From: Acorus gramineus
Taxonomy: Eukaryota > Streptophyta > Magnoliopsida > Acorales > Acoraceae
Direction: 5' to 3'
Length of the DNA stretch: 64,000 nucleotides
Assembly (NCBI GenBank): GCA_030737835.1
Contig: CM060850.1
Span: 5,648,015 to 5,712,014, forward strand
The notes beneath the pieces were generated by a model. The model worked only from the letters and a program-made list of their open reading frames with translations, was not told the DNA's origin and did not search any database. Both the position numbers and the translations under genes were made by a program. Position 1 is the stretch's first letter; each line of letters begins with the position of its first letter. Below are positions 13,021 to 24,413 of this stretch, piece by piece.

Positions 13021-14302
13021 TCAAGTGTCTAATATCTTCCAGAACCTACGGGTTTCATTTATGTTCCCCAATCTGAACCTATTTGTTTTATATGTACAAT
13101 CTATCATAAAAACAAAAGGAAATGCCTTCACTAATGCAATGGACGAAGGGTGTGCCCAAAAGAGATCTAGTAGCCTCCCTGAATCAGGATCCTCTCTGTG
13201 TTGTTCCACATATTCAGCTTCATATATCATCTTGAATAACTGTTGCATGTTTGAACGTCCACCAGTTTCTTCCTTCTTTACTTTTGCCGTTGCATTGTAT
13301 ATTGTCTTTAGAGTAGACGCATTGGAGACGTCATGATCCTTTAGATGTAAAAGTATCTCTCTAGGACGCACCCCACTCTTCGTCATGCCTCGAAGAAACT
13401 CATACTCATCATTCAGAAGTCTTTCAGCAAATGAATGCCCCTCCATATGTTTGATCAATGGGTGATTGTGTTTTCCATTCAACACTTGAATGATCCATAG
13501 GTCTTCAAGAAGTGATAACTTGATGCATTTCAATTTGAAAGGACATCCACACCGTTTTGTAGATGTTGAACGTGTTTCTTTCAGCAAGCTACAACGACGA
13601 TGAGGTCGATAATATCCTCCTCTCTCGCATCCAAGGTACAAATGTTGGAAACGTCGAGGAACGGAAAAATCTGATCGGCTAACAACAATGACAATACCAT
13701 TGTCCCTACCAACTTTCTTTGCCCACTCAATCATTTCATCCCGATGATTGAATATCTACAACAAAAATACAAATTACAATTAAAACAGATGTTTAAATTT
13801 AACATTATTTTTTTAAAAAGTATGATAATAAAAACAACTCTCACCATAGAAGTCATAAAATCGCTCGGTTGAGTCAATGACTTCATCGATTTCACGATTT
13901 GCATCGACAATATGATCCTACAAAAGATGAACAATCAATGAGAACATTTATTTGACAAATGAATGAGCGTTTTGAATTTCGTAAATGAGTGAGTACTTTC
14001 TTTCATACACACATTCAAATGTATATCACACATAACATAAAAATTTTATACAAGACTCATACAATTTCATAAATATATAAAAAAATTACAATAAAATTCA
14101 TCCAAGTTCAAATGTACATGTGAGTTTAAATAAAAGCTATTGTTTTTTTTTAAAAAAAAATGATATGCACATAATCATTAAATCATCAAAACGAAAAGAA
14201 CCCTAGACAAGCTTCCATATCTCAAACCTTTGAAAAAACCAAATCAAAGCCAATCCTATATGAATTTTTTACCTCATTGTTGTTTGGAGAAGAAGCTGCC
14301 AT
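13021..14302 (-). pseudogene. Truncated FAR1-domain MULE transposase
   Basis: Transposase gene of the surrounding MULE, reading right to left. Exon 1 is 14302-14273 (MAASSPNNNE, then GT donor). Exon 2 is 13917-13845 (DHIVDANREIDEVIDS...). Exon 3 starts at 13755 (IFNHRDEMIEWAKKVG) and runs to a stop at about 13021. Exon 3 contains a FAR1-type DNA-binding region with Cys/His residues (CGCPFKLKC, GKHNHP), then the start of the MULE catalytic domain (FVFMIDCTYKTNRF). The family normally continues through a DDE-type domain of several hundred residues. Here it ends 17 residues later in unrelated sequence, near 13075. The visible exon 2-exon 3 junction also does not keep frame. The gene is therefore very likely a non-functional internal deletion product. 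Confidence 0.8.
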
Positions 14303-14319
14303 GTCGTAACACCTCCTCG

Positions 14320-14460
14320 ACACCAAGTCCGCCGACCCTCCACCTCCCCTTCCTCTTCTTGTCTTGGCTGACGGCCAACCGTCCTCCTCCCTTTCTCCTC
14401 TCGTCTTGGTTGGCCGGTCGTCCTCCTCCCTCTTCTTCTCTCGTATGCGCGGGAGCATGG
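14320..14460. repeat. GC-rich direct repeat in MULE 5' leader
   Basis: Two diverged copies of about 55 bp share CGTCTTGG-TTGGC/GCTGAC and CGTCCTCCTCCCT. They lie upstream of the transposase ATG on its coding strand, so they sit in its leader or promoter. Confidence 0.5.
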
Positions 14461-14587
14461 GAATAAATGTGATTATATGTTTTGGGAGGGTGCGGAGGGT
14501 GTACAACAGAATTTAAAGAAATAAACAAATAGATTTATGGGTGTATTTGGTACCCATTTATAAATGAATCTTTAAAATTTTACTCAT

Positions 14588-14635
14588 TTAAAAGGGGTGT
14601 GTGAAGTAAACTGAGGGGTGCAAATAGCCCCACCC
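14588..14635 (-). repeat. MULE right terminal inverted repeat
   Basis: Inverted partner of 6431-6478, ending AAATAGCCCCACCC and followed directly by the target duplication AACTCCAAA. Confidence 0.88.
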
Positions 14636-14644
14636 AACTCCAAA

Positions 14645-14767
14645 ACCCGTCAGGTCTCTCTCTGGACTCTTCGACGAATCTGAGATTCGTCAAAGCCGAA
14701 GAAGAAGAGACGACACAGACCTCTCTCTCTCTCTCTCTCTCTTTTCAGACTTTCGATCAACGATCCG
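14645..14767 (+). promoter_or_regulatory. 5' leader of the membrane-protein gene with (CT)11
   Basis: Sequence between the MULE target duplication and the ATG. It holds a perfect inverted repeat GACGAATC-TGA-GATTCGTC (14673-14691) and a (CT)11 tract (14721-14742), typical of plant 5' UTRs. No TATA box is visible here, so promoter sequence would have to lie inside the MULE end or 8 kb away. Confidence 0.55.
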
Positions 14768-17700
14768 ATGCCGGGTCCGGTCCCCCACATGGGCTACGCG
14801 ATGACGACGGGCCTGGGCCTGATGGGCCTGACCTCCGGCCGGTTCGGCCCGCACCACGTCGTCGTCTACGCCGCGAACGCTTTCGTGGGTCCGGACCTGG
14901 GTTCGTTCTCGGAGTGGGTCGGGTCAAGCGTCGTCGGCGGGGATTTGGGGGAGAAGATCGGGTCGTTTTTGATGGGGGTCCTTTACGACCCCTTCTATTA
15001 CGTCCTGGTCCTCGGAGTCCCCCTCTCGTTCTTCTATGGCTGGCTCTCTCGGGTCCTCCTCGAGAATGGTCTCCTCGATTCGCTCTCTTCGGTGGGTGTT
15101 CTTCTTTTTGGGTTTTTTTTTTTCATATATACCCCCTGAAAAAAATTTAGTTTGTCTAACTACCCCGGCTGAATTATTATTTTCAACAATATCCCTTTAT
15201 TTTTTTTGTGGGAAATCCAAATAAACTGCATGAAATCCATATAACCCTCTCACTTTTCCTAAAATCCATGTAACCCATTGAAAACACCTGTGTAAATTTA
15301 AATAGCATCTTGAGTTTAATTTTCGTTGACATATTAGGATTATTAGGTGAATATTCTGTTTGATTAACCCTGGTTGAAAACATAGTATATTAAAAATCCT
15401 CTACAATTTGTTAAAAATGCGAAAAATCCTTCGTAAGTGACAGTTTGATAAGGGATAAAATCGTTAAGGTTTTTCGCATTTTTAACAAATTATAGGGGTT
15501 TTTTTGTATACTGTGTTTTCAATCAGGGTTAACAAAACATAATATTTGTAAAATATTTCTCATCTGTCAACGGAAGTTTAACTTAAGGGGTCATTTAGAT
15601 TTATAGCTTTGGAAAAAGCAAAGGGGTTATACAATTTCAGGCAGTTTTTAGGGGGTTATTTGAATTTTTCTCCCTTTTTTTGATGAAAATGGTAGGTATG
15701 CTCCATAATTTTATAAATTAAGCAAACATGCCCAATTCAAAGTATAAAATCAAAAGCATGGGCTAGTAGAAGAGAGGTCTACCAACATTAATAAGTACTC
15801 TTACGTTCTCTTCTACCATAATTTTGCCCCTAATATACAAAACCCTACTTGCCCACACACAGGCATGCCCCCAGGTCTTGATATAATTTATGATTGACTC
15901 CCATATATTCTCGATATATACAATGGAACCACGAATGATATCCCTTTAAATTGTGCATAAATATCTTTGTTAAGGGTACTCCTCCGAAGGGCATTCATAC
16001 ACGATTTACCTATTTTTGATGCCTATTGCCAATAATAGAGTTTCAACTTTCAAGGGGGTATTATAGCAATATAAGTTCTTTTTGGGGGGTATACAGGTAT
16101 TTTTTTTCCATCTACGCTGGTGGGTTTTTTCCGTATGATCATGTGCAGGATTTTTTTGATGTTCTCACTCTCTTTTAATTTTTCTTGAAAATAGTGGGAA
16201 GTTTAGATTTTGAAAGGGGACACGTGGCGAGTTGTTACGGAGTGTGTGTAGGCAATGTATTATGTGTGTTTTTGTATATGTATGTATACACTAATACACA
16301 AAGATACTTGTATGTGTTTGTATGCACATGAATTAGTATGCATGTGTGTGTGTACATTAGAATATGGAAAATATTAGATTTTGAGCTTCAAATGCAGTCT
16401 ACACCCTTTTATATTTTTAAAAAATAATGTATACCTTTATCTCAAATAATAATAATAATAATGTATACCTCATCTTATGTGGCATGTAATTTGGTAAAAA
16501 TTAAAGTATATACTCTAGTGAATTGTATAAATTCATTTATAGAAAGTGTAAAGAAAAATTTCTAATGAGATATATATCTTGTTCCAGTAAGTGCATACAC
16601 CTAATGAGGTATATGAGACTTTAAATGGATGTGTGTGTGTGTGATTATTGATATGCTACGGTCGGTGAGTTTTTTGTTCTCCCATGCGGCTTGCGACGCA
16701 GGTTGTTCGATCGAGGGTTCATCGATCAAACAGCCTATTTTTTTGAAAAAAAAAGAAATTAAACAAAAAATCATACAACCGGTTTCACCCCTTCAACCGG
16801 TTTCCATCTTTCCCCATTGAAAAACCCCGTTGAAAAAATCCTCTCTGTTTTTTCACCCACCCCAATATCACCGACTGAAGCATCAACTCCTCCCCTTGAT
16901 CTCACCCGTCCTAGCACTCATCTCTGCCCGGCATCCCCTTCCCTTCCTCCACCCCTAGAAGGCACCCGTCCCAACACGCCTCCAGCCCCGGCATCATTGT
17001 TCGGCATCCCTTCACTGGCACCATCACCCCTCCCATCCACTGTAAGATTTTATTTTACTTTCTTTGATTTATCTGATTATTTAGAGTTTAGGGTTTTTTT
17101 TATAAGGGTTTCTAAGTTTTGTGTTTTTTTTGTTTGAGGGTTCCTAAATTCTGTTTTTGAAGGGTTTGCAATTTTTTTTTTAGTTTTTTACATAATTTGT
17201 TGACACTTATTTATTTAAATTTAGTTATAGATAGTTTTTATTTCAAATTTTCATGAATTATTTGATTATTTATGCAATGGAAAGTTGTGAATGTGATGAA
17301 ATTATAATGAAAATGGTTTCTCTATGCAATGGTTTATGCATCTGAAATGGTTACTTTATGGAATGGTTTATGCAATGGAAATTGTTACTTTATGAGCAAT
17401 GATTTATGCATATGAAATGGTTACTTTATGCAATGATTTATGCAATGAAAATAGTTACTTTATGCAATGGTTTATGTAATAGAAATTTATCGTATATGCA
17501 ATGCTTTATGCATTTGACATGGAACCATAAGAGATAGAGTGAGTGAAAGAAGAAAATCTATAGAACTTCATGTTCTTTACTTCTTCTCTCAAGTGAAAGA
17601 CATCTAATTTCCACCAAAGAGTACCAAGTTTGATGACAAATGTCCATGAGTCTGCATAATCAATGAGTTTATAGTCTAATTGAGGGTTTTTTTTTCTTCT

Positions 17701-20700
17701 TATGCTGCTGTGTTTCATTGTTTGTATGGTTCACATTTGGATAAACGGGTGAAAGTGAAAAAGAAGATGAATCCCTGGATATTAGAATATCCATGTTGTC
17801 TTGCACTCCTCTGTGTCCTCTGAGGTTCCCTTTCCAATATGAGTTTGTGTGTTAATTTTTTTTATTTAGCCAAGTTGTTCTTTATGAATATCGCATATAA
17901 ATATATAGCAAGGCTCTCATGTTCCCTCATTTTTTTTGGTGATTCAGAACCCAAAATAGCAAAAAAAAGGGAAGGGGGGGATCACGAACAAAGAAGCACA
18001 TCTTTATCAATACTTGGTTGAGAGTTTAGAAAATGAAATATATACTGATTATGATTTTTTATTTCTTTCTCTTATTGTTTTTATGTTGATTTTTCAAAGA
18101 TGACTCGATGTAAAAGGCATGTAGCTTCGGAAAAAGAAAAACAATCACAACCATTGAAGAGATCCAAACGATTTACAAAGCCTTCATCAACAAAATTATT
18201 AGAAAAAAGAATTTCAAAGAATTTAAGATCATAAACAAACAAAAAGAAAGTTCAAAAGGTCATTTAAATTATGATAAATACATTCTTTATTATTGATATT
18301 CTTATTATATTACATAAACTCTTTGTATTTCTTATATTTTTAAACAATTTGATATGAAAAAGTGAAAAATGTTCAAAATACACTGAATATGAGAGATTGT
18401 TGAAAAGTTAAAACTCCAAGAATATGAGAGATTGTTTATATTTCCTTTCAGAGGGTTAAAAGAATACATATTTATTAACCATGAATTAGATAATGCAATA
18501 TGTCCGAAATATTCCGATTCTGTTAAAAAAAATTTAACCGCAAGGGTTATTTGCATTTATGGTGTGTTACTGGGGGTTATATGGATATATTGAGTTTACT
18601 GGGGGTTATATGGATATCAGGAAGATTACAGGTATGGATTTTTCCCATTTTTTTTTTTGAAATGAAGGAAAATTTTCATGTTAGTACACATTGTTGGAAT
18701 CTCATTAGAATGGATGACACCTGTCCATAAAAAAATTACAAATCTTTCATCAATCAAACAAATATTGATGGAAATCTCATTAATGTATTTTAATAGACAC
18801 GTGTCATCTATCCAAATATGTACTAACAGATTTTCATTATTACGTATTGATATAAAATTTTTCCATATCTAAGGTATATGCAATTTGCACATTTTTTGTA
18901 AGTGGATTTATATAGTTTATTGCAGTGTACACTTTATTTTCATGAGGGTATATGCTTGTTTATAGTTGTGATGATCATGTGACATGTCATCGCTACGCTC
19001 AAATCAACTTTTTTGAAAAAAAAAAGACAGATGTAATCTCTACTTTGGAAAGCTATTTGTGTCTCTTTTTATTTCTATTGATGTATTCGTAATAGTTTGA
19101 GAATTATATGTATATTATGAAACCACTATTTTTTAGATGACATTTATATTGGATATATCTATGTGCCATAATCTCACTGGAGGTAATTTTCACCGCCACA
19201 GTTGGAGAATTTGAAAGTGTTGATGCATGTTTCAATGATGTGATTTTTTGGGTTTGTAGGACTGTGTAATTGCTTTTCTCTGTGGTTTATATGTCATAAG
19301 TGTTATATAAGGTTTGTGATTTGTGATGTATATGTTTCATGTTTGTATGTGATTTTTGTTAGGTGCCACTTACCAGAAGGCAGTGTTTTCTGTTATTGTC
19401 TGCGGGTTCATTGTCCCACTTCTTTTTGGATCATCTCTTTGAGGTGAGTTCCTTTTGTTGCGCTATTGTGTTTTCATATGTCTGGCTACCACTTACACAC
19501 AGTATATTTTTTGGTGGCTGTCTTCTATTTATCATATGCGTGCGTGTATTGAATTATTGTGATATTTTCATGTTGTTAGATTTGATCGCAGATTTTGTCA
19601 AATCATGCTATTCTATTAGCCTTGGCGCTTGAAGAATTAGGAATACACACACATATAGATATATTTAATATATATATGTATGTATATACATATATGTAAA
19701 TATGCATGCGCGTGTGCGTGTTTGTGTGTATGATGAAAGAAAAGAGTTGTACCACCAAAATTTTATTAATGGACCTTCCTCTTTTCGACATTTGTTCCAA
19801 TGAAGAGATGTCTCCTTTGAAATTGCAAGCTTCATTTATCTACGTCGATGCTTGCCCAGGCTTCTTTTCCTTCCAATTTCCTCCACGACCATTTGTTTAG
19901 GAGAGCTTCATTCATGTTCTTCATGTTAGAGTACCCCAAGGCCACCCATTTAAGATGACTTGTTTTACTCTTCTTGCAAATGACATCCCATATCACCATA
20001 TACACTTTTTTCACAATTTTCTTTGCCCCCCACATAAGTCCTTTTCCTGATTGATTCAATGCTTTGTGGTATACCTTTGGGTACATGGAAACTGAATACA
20101 TAGAAAAATGGGAAGGCTGTATAGAGCTGTATTCAACAAAACCAATTTCACACAAGGCTCAAGCATCTGTTTAGGTAGATGGAAATTGAATAAATAGAAA
20201 AATGGGAAGGTCGTATAGAACTGTATTCAACAAAACCAATTTCACACAAGGCTCAAGCATCTGTTTTTCCACCCAGCAAATTTCCTTGCAGATCTCTGTA
20301 ACAGTGGAAATCGATCTTCATTAGCCAAGGAGCCCAATTGAATAGGGAGGCGAAGATAGGTGATGGGGAAGGAGTGGATATTACAACCACTTCCACATGT
20401 GATAAATTGATTCCTTTAACAGTGCTCTTATGGCAATTTTTTCCTGACCCTGACACAAGTTCATAACGCCTGAGGGAAAATTTCATCCATTTTAGTTTGA
20501 ACAATTACTTAGAATCAATATATTATCCGCATGTTGGATATGAGAAATACTTGGATGCTACCTGCTAGTTTGCATCCTTTTGATCCAGCCTCTTTCTTCT
20601 TCTTCATGACCACAATCTTCACCTCTGGCAATTTCAGTGATATTACATCAAGAAATTGCTTCCTATAGAATTGGAGCATCCATATCTCTCCATTGAGGAG

Positions 20701-23700
20701 CCACAGCAATGCAATTAAATGCCACTGAAGCTCCCAATTAATCTCATCATAAGCCTTCTCAAAATCAAATTTGCACACACCTTTGGGTCTGGTGATAACT
20801 ATAAGAATCTTTGAATAATACAGTCATGGTAAAGCCAGATGGGGGCAATTATTCTGGAGGACTCTCAAAAGTTTCATATGGTAGCCGCATTGACAAATAA
20901 TGTGTATGAGTAAAATGAGGAAAATGGAGATTTTTCAATTTTATATTTTGTAAGCCACAGCTAATCTCTCCATTGGCCATTATTTATTAGGATTAGCTGA
21001 GATGAGATGTGGTAAATGAAATATTAGAGTTCCCCTAGAATCCATTTCAACTATAGATAGTCCTGGTCTCTCTTTATGCTAACTGCTGTGGTGACAAGGG
21101 AAAGGAGAAATGTTGATTAACCCTCCAATCCTCCATAACAAATACACTGTAGAGTACGTACCATTAGCAAGTGATAGTAATAAATCATAATTTCAATGCT
21201 ATTATATTGGTGCTCTTGTCTCCCCCACAAAAAGGAAATTCTTGGCTCTGTCCCAAAATACTGTGCCAAAATTGACTATAAATCCAGTATTCATGAACAA
21301 CTTAAATAAGCATTTGAAAATTAATAGAGATATTAAGTTATCCATATAATTATTTTTTTGTCTAGGCTATGTAACAGTAACACCTCTTGTTGAGTTTTCC
21401 CTCTGCCCTGAGAGAAATTTTTACTTGAATTTGTCAAAAGGTCGTTAATGGTGAACCCCCAGTTTGGCATTTGGGAAAAAATGTTTTTTAAATATTGAGC
21501 AAGTTCCATTTTAATATAATTCACCTTTTGTTTTTTTATTTAAACTCATAGAAGCATAAATAATAGACTGAGAGCTAACATTGTTTGCACATATGAAAAG
21601 ATTGATGGATAAGCCTAGATGATGTTTTTGGTACAGCTCTTCCCTAAGAGACACAAGATAGATACAACCAGTTTTGATGAGAGTGATTCAGCAGATTTTC
21701 ATCACATGAATACTTCTCATTGTAGACAAGTTTCTGGTGATGATGTGGCGAGGTGCACAAATTGAGCGCTGATACCAAATGTCTTTCTTTTATTGAATTT
21801 AATGCTGGTGGTGACTCTAGTGCCAGATATGCGCTATCTTTGTTTTGTTCCTGGTGTGAATAATGTTCTAATTTTCAATTCTGATGGTAAAGACAAGTTG
21901 TGGCCTTTTTCTATTTAAAACCAAAAGACAAATTTATCTACACCTAGTGAAGTATGGAAGAATAATTCATGGATATAACGGGCTTCCAACTCTAACCCAC
22001 TCTCTCCTCCAGTAGTGGAGCTCTTTTACTAATTTTTTGATATTGTTTTTTGTCTGATTCTTATGGAAATTTATATCTTGGAATTTTTTTATTTTATTTT
22101 AAAATGTGAATATCTCAATCAGTTCTGTTTATTTAAAACAGGAGAATGGCCATTCTTCTATGTATACTTGGATCTTGAGCACCGGTTGGTGGAAAGGCCG
22201 AGCCCCAATTTATCCTGACTCTGTTCTTGTGGTCGGATTTTTATGCACTTGTTTGGTAGGCGGCTTCGTGTACATAAATAGGTAATACATGATGCAGTTG
22301 TGCATGAATGCATCATAGAAACACATGCAAGTGCACAAATATTTAGAGAAAGAAGACCATTTCATGAGGCATTAGTTTGCTAAGGTTAAATATGAAACAA
22401 TATCTAATCAGAGAGCTCGAATCAATGGTTTGCCTACAGGGAAATATGAATGATCTCTAATCTTGTTTTGGAAGTGCTCATGTTAGTGTTTATCAAAAAT
22501 GGATTATTTTCAAATATTATCTGACCATGCACATCTGATTGTTAACAAATATTGTCACGTATTGCTTTAGCATGAAATTGATTTATGAAACTCTGATATA
22601 GAGTACTACAACTGCATAGGATGATCTATAGCATATATTTAAAAGTGCATGTATACCTATCAATAACTCTTTAGAAACACCGAGACCTTAATAATAATCA
22701 TGCTGTTGCCACTACTAAAATCAGTAAGATAACCTAAAGAAATCTTTTTCTTGGGGTCTTATAAGAAGAGTCATTTCCTTCTTTCACTCCCAATAAAAGG
22801 TTGCCTTTGAAGTGTGAGATCTGTCTTTGAAATTTGAATTGACTTTCTACACTATCATTCCCTTCTTTGTGTTACTTCTACTCTGCCTTCACAGCAACTC
22901 AGTTTATTTTCATCTAAGGGAAAGTTGAGGTAAACATTGGTTATCGACAAAAAAATAAAAAAAATTATGGATCAGAATGGATCGCTTAACGGCTTCATTA
23001 TGAACATTGCATTGAAATAGTCAGGAATCTCTCATCATGAATATAATGGAGTAGTTTTATCTGCAATGCATGAAAAGGATATAGATTAGAGGTCTGATAC
23101 TCGTCTACCAAAACATAAAAGGATGTGAGAGGTCTTTTATGTGTTTTTTTCCTTCTAATTTTCCCCCCTCTTAAAGTGATTTTTTTAACATTTTTTTTTT
23201 TTTTGACAATTATGAATCTTATTTCACAGTATCAAATAACACAATGTTTTGATTGGAAACCTCCCAAATGACATTTTGTCAAAATCCAAGAGTCTTATTG
23301 TAGATTCAATACAAGAAATATTGAAAGAAAGTATTTCCAAATGATGTAAGCTAAAAGGTAGCTTGAATCTGCACACTTCATCCCTTAAGTTGATTTTCTT
23401 TCAAGTTGAACATAAGCAGTAGCAGATCATGGACTTGATACATTTTATAGAGAGATGCAGATCCTTTGATCCAGTCATTACAACCAGGAATGACTCACTT
23501 CCAGGTAGGATTACCCCAGTATTTTTGTGAATCATCATATTGGTACCAGAAACTTCACTTGAATATCTCACAAGACTAATATTGCAATGTAGGGGCCTGA
23601 TTCTTTTGTAGTTCCTGCCAGCAACATCATATAAGAACATATCTTGAATATGAGATTGAAAGGTTTTGGAAGAATGCAATTCTGATTGTCATCACTCATT

Positions 23701-24413
23701 TCCTTGCGCAACCTGATGCCCTTCTTAGTATTATTAGTATTATTGACTAATTCACACATTAAATGCATACTTTTCTTTAAAATTTTAATCTCTGTATAAA
23801 TCATGTCTCATCAACAATACATCTCATTCAATAGTTCATGTATTAAATGAATTAAATATTTTTTATAACACATATCTTATCCGTGCGACATAAGTAAAAT
23901 AAAAAATGGAAAAAATGCTATACTAAGTTTGTTCTACTAGATTGTAGCGTCAGTTTTGATGATTTTGCCAAAATCAAATTTACAAGTCTTTAAGAGATCA
24001 TATATTTGATTTAATATCTCTCATTTTGCATATCACAAGTAATTGTTCTATTTTTATTATTTTGACCTCACCGATCTATTCCTGAATTCTGAACGGGTGA
24101 CAAGGCTTGATACTTTAATACACATATTTAAGAAGCATCTGCTATGTTTCTCTGCAGGTTGAAGCCTTGGACTTTAGTTGAGACCAAAGTAAAAGAGTCC
24201 ATAAAACTTGTTCTTGCAGTGGCAATTCTGTACTGCTTATGGTGCACGAGTCAGCTCTACTGGAGAAATCCTCCTCGTCCACCGGTAGGTGAAGAGGCTG
24301 ATCTTGGTGTTATCGTTTTCCTTGCTATCTATTTCTTTCTGCCGCATACGTTTTGCATCATGTCATTGAATCCCAAAGAATATCTCAACACAACACAACA
24401 TCTCCCATTGTAA
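14768..24413 (+). CDS. Plant multi-pass membrane protein, function unknown (possible YdjM-like His/Asp motifs)
   Basis: Four exons join in frame into 266 residues: 14768-15091, 19363-19443, 22142-22281 and 24158-24413 (stop TAA 24411-24413). The introns are 4271, 2698 and 1876 bp, all GT-AG. The protein begins MPGPVPHMGYAMTTGLGLMG. Hydrophobic segments lie at about residues 78-102, 160-180, 195-218 and 229-250, so it is probably an integral membrane protein. His7, Asp43 (in FVGPDLG) and His127/Asp131/His132 (in SLSHFFLDHLFE) form a pattern like that of bacterial membrane-bound metal-dependent hydrolases (YdjM/DUF457). That link is an inference from motif layout only. The sequence resembles uncharacterised single-copy plant transmembrane proteins. 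The start codon is the first ATG after the CT-rich leader. The introns carry MITEs and a LINE fragment, but no exon is disrupted. Confidence 0.85.
15210..15674. mobile_element. Foldback MITE, family A (MULE-type, 9-bp TSD 8/9)
   Basis: Long inverted repeat in intron 1 of the membrane-protein gene. The left arm runs GGGAAATCCAAATAA...ATCCATATAACCC, the right arm GGGGGTTATTTGAA...TCTCCC. The arms stay complementary through TTGATTAACCCTGGTTGAAA and its partner, up to a centre near 15450. The flanks TTTTTTTGT (15201-15209) and TTTTTTTGA (15675-15683) match at 8 of 9 bases. It carries no coding sequence. Confidence 0.75.
16370..16625. mobile_element. Short MITE-like repeat, family C
   Basis: Contains GCAGTCTACACCCTTTTATA, GTATACCTCAT and AAAGTATATACTCTAGTGAA, in the same order as at 31205-31430 and 62705-62870, and inverted at 59105-59325. 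Limits are approximate. Recurrence in four places supports a dispersed element. Confidence 0.5.
16817..17044 (+). other. Pro/Ser-rich open stretch of unknown origin
   Basis: An open frame inside intron 1 of the membrane-protein gene encodes a Pro-, Ser- and Thr-rich segment (SPTPISPTEASTPPLDLTRP and similar). It is followed by a possible splice donor CCACT/GTAAGATT near 17041. GC content is well above its surroundings, so it may be a first exon carried by a decayed transposon. No domain is recognisable and the host intron contains it whole, so I do not call it a gene. Confidence 0.3.
17309..17516 (+). repeat. Degenerate minisatellite, GGTTACTTTATGCAATGG
   Basis: At least five diverged repeats of a unit of about 30-35 bp containing GTTACTTTATG and CAATGGTTTATGCAAT follow one another in intron 1. 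Confidence 0.75.
18100..18234 (+). other. 44-residue basic open frame, probably transposon-derived
   Basis: ATG at 18100 to TAA at 18232-18234 encodes a Lys/Arg-rich peptide beginning MTRCKRHVASEKEKQSQPLK, preceded by a pyrimidine-rich stretch. It resembles a nuclear-localisation-rich N-terminus, but no family was recognised. It lies in an intron with transposon debris on both sides. Confidence 0.25.
18446..18646. mobile_element. Half copy of foldback MITE, family A
   Basis: Matches the right half of the element at 29873-30365, from CAGAGGGTTAAAAGAATACA to ATGGATTTTTCCC. The left arm is missing, so it is a truncated copy. Confidence 0.7.
18679..18828. mobile_element. 150-bp hAT-like MITE
   Basis: TGTTAGTACACAT at the left and its inverse ATATGTACTAACA at the right are terminal inverted repeats, with further pairing through GGATGACACCTGT. 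The flanks AATTTTCA and GATTTTCA match at 7 of 8 bases, as expected for hAT. Confidence 0.6.
19640..19735. repeat. AT- and GT-rich microsatellite
   Basis: Interrupted runs of ATAT, ACAC and GTGT units in intron 2. Confidence 0.7.
19832..20800 (-). pseudogene. Degenerate LINE reverse transcriptase fragment
   Basis: Minus-strand remains of a plant L1-type LINE inside intron 2 of the membrane-protein gene. Near 20778-20730 it encodes CKFDFEKAYDEINWE, matching the RT motif usually written VDFEKAYDxVNW. Near 19960-19860 it encodes NMNEALLNKWSWRKLEGK, matching the C-terminal LxNxALLxKWLWR motif of plant LINE ORF2. The two motifs are normally more than 1.5 kb apart but are about 0.8 kb apart here. 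Frames change and stops occur between them, so this is a dead, internally deleted copy. Confidence 0.7.
20080..20266. repeat. 94-bp tandem duplication inside the LINE remnant
   Basis: Copies at about 20080-20172 and 20174-20266 share long identical runs such as TTTCACACAAGGCTCAAGCA, with few differences. The copies are far more alike than a decayed LINE would suggest, so the duplication came after the insertion. Confidence 0.85.

Larger units (their letters stand above)
6431..14635 (-). mobile_element. 8.2-kb Mutator-like element (MULE) with perfect 9-bp TSD
   Basis: The left end GGGTGGGGCTATTTGCACCC is matched by the reverse complement of the right end. The two ends stay similar for about 48 bp (6431-6478 and 14588-14635). 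The flanks are identical 9-bp direct repeats, AACTCCAAA (6422-6430 and 14636-14644), which is diagnostic of Mutator-type transposition. Inside are a decayed FAR1/MULE transposase gene near the right end (minus strand) and a nested LTR retrotransposon (7638-11956). Without that nested element the MULE would be about 3.9 kb. The remaining interior (6480-7637 and 11957-12950) shows no convincing coding sequence. The perfect target duplication suggests a fairly recent insertion, although the transposase is truncated, so mobilisation would need an enzyme supplied from elsewhere. Confidence 0.9.

Noticed and set aside
21780..21920. Possible Copia polyprotein trace (PDMRYLCFVPGVNNVL)
   Set aside because: Only a vague likeness over about 20 residues, with no protease or integrase motif nearby and no LTRs.
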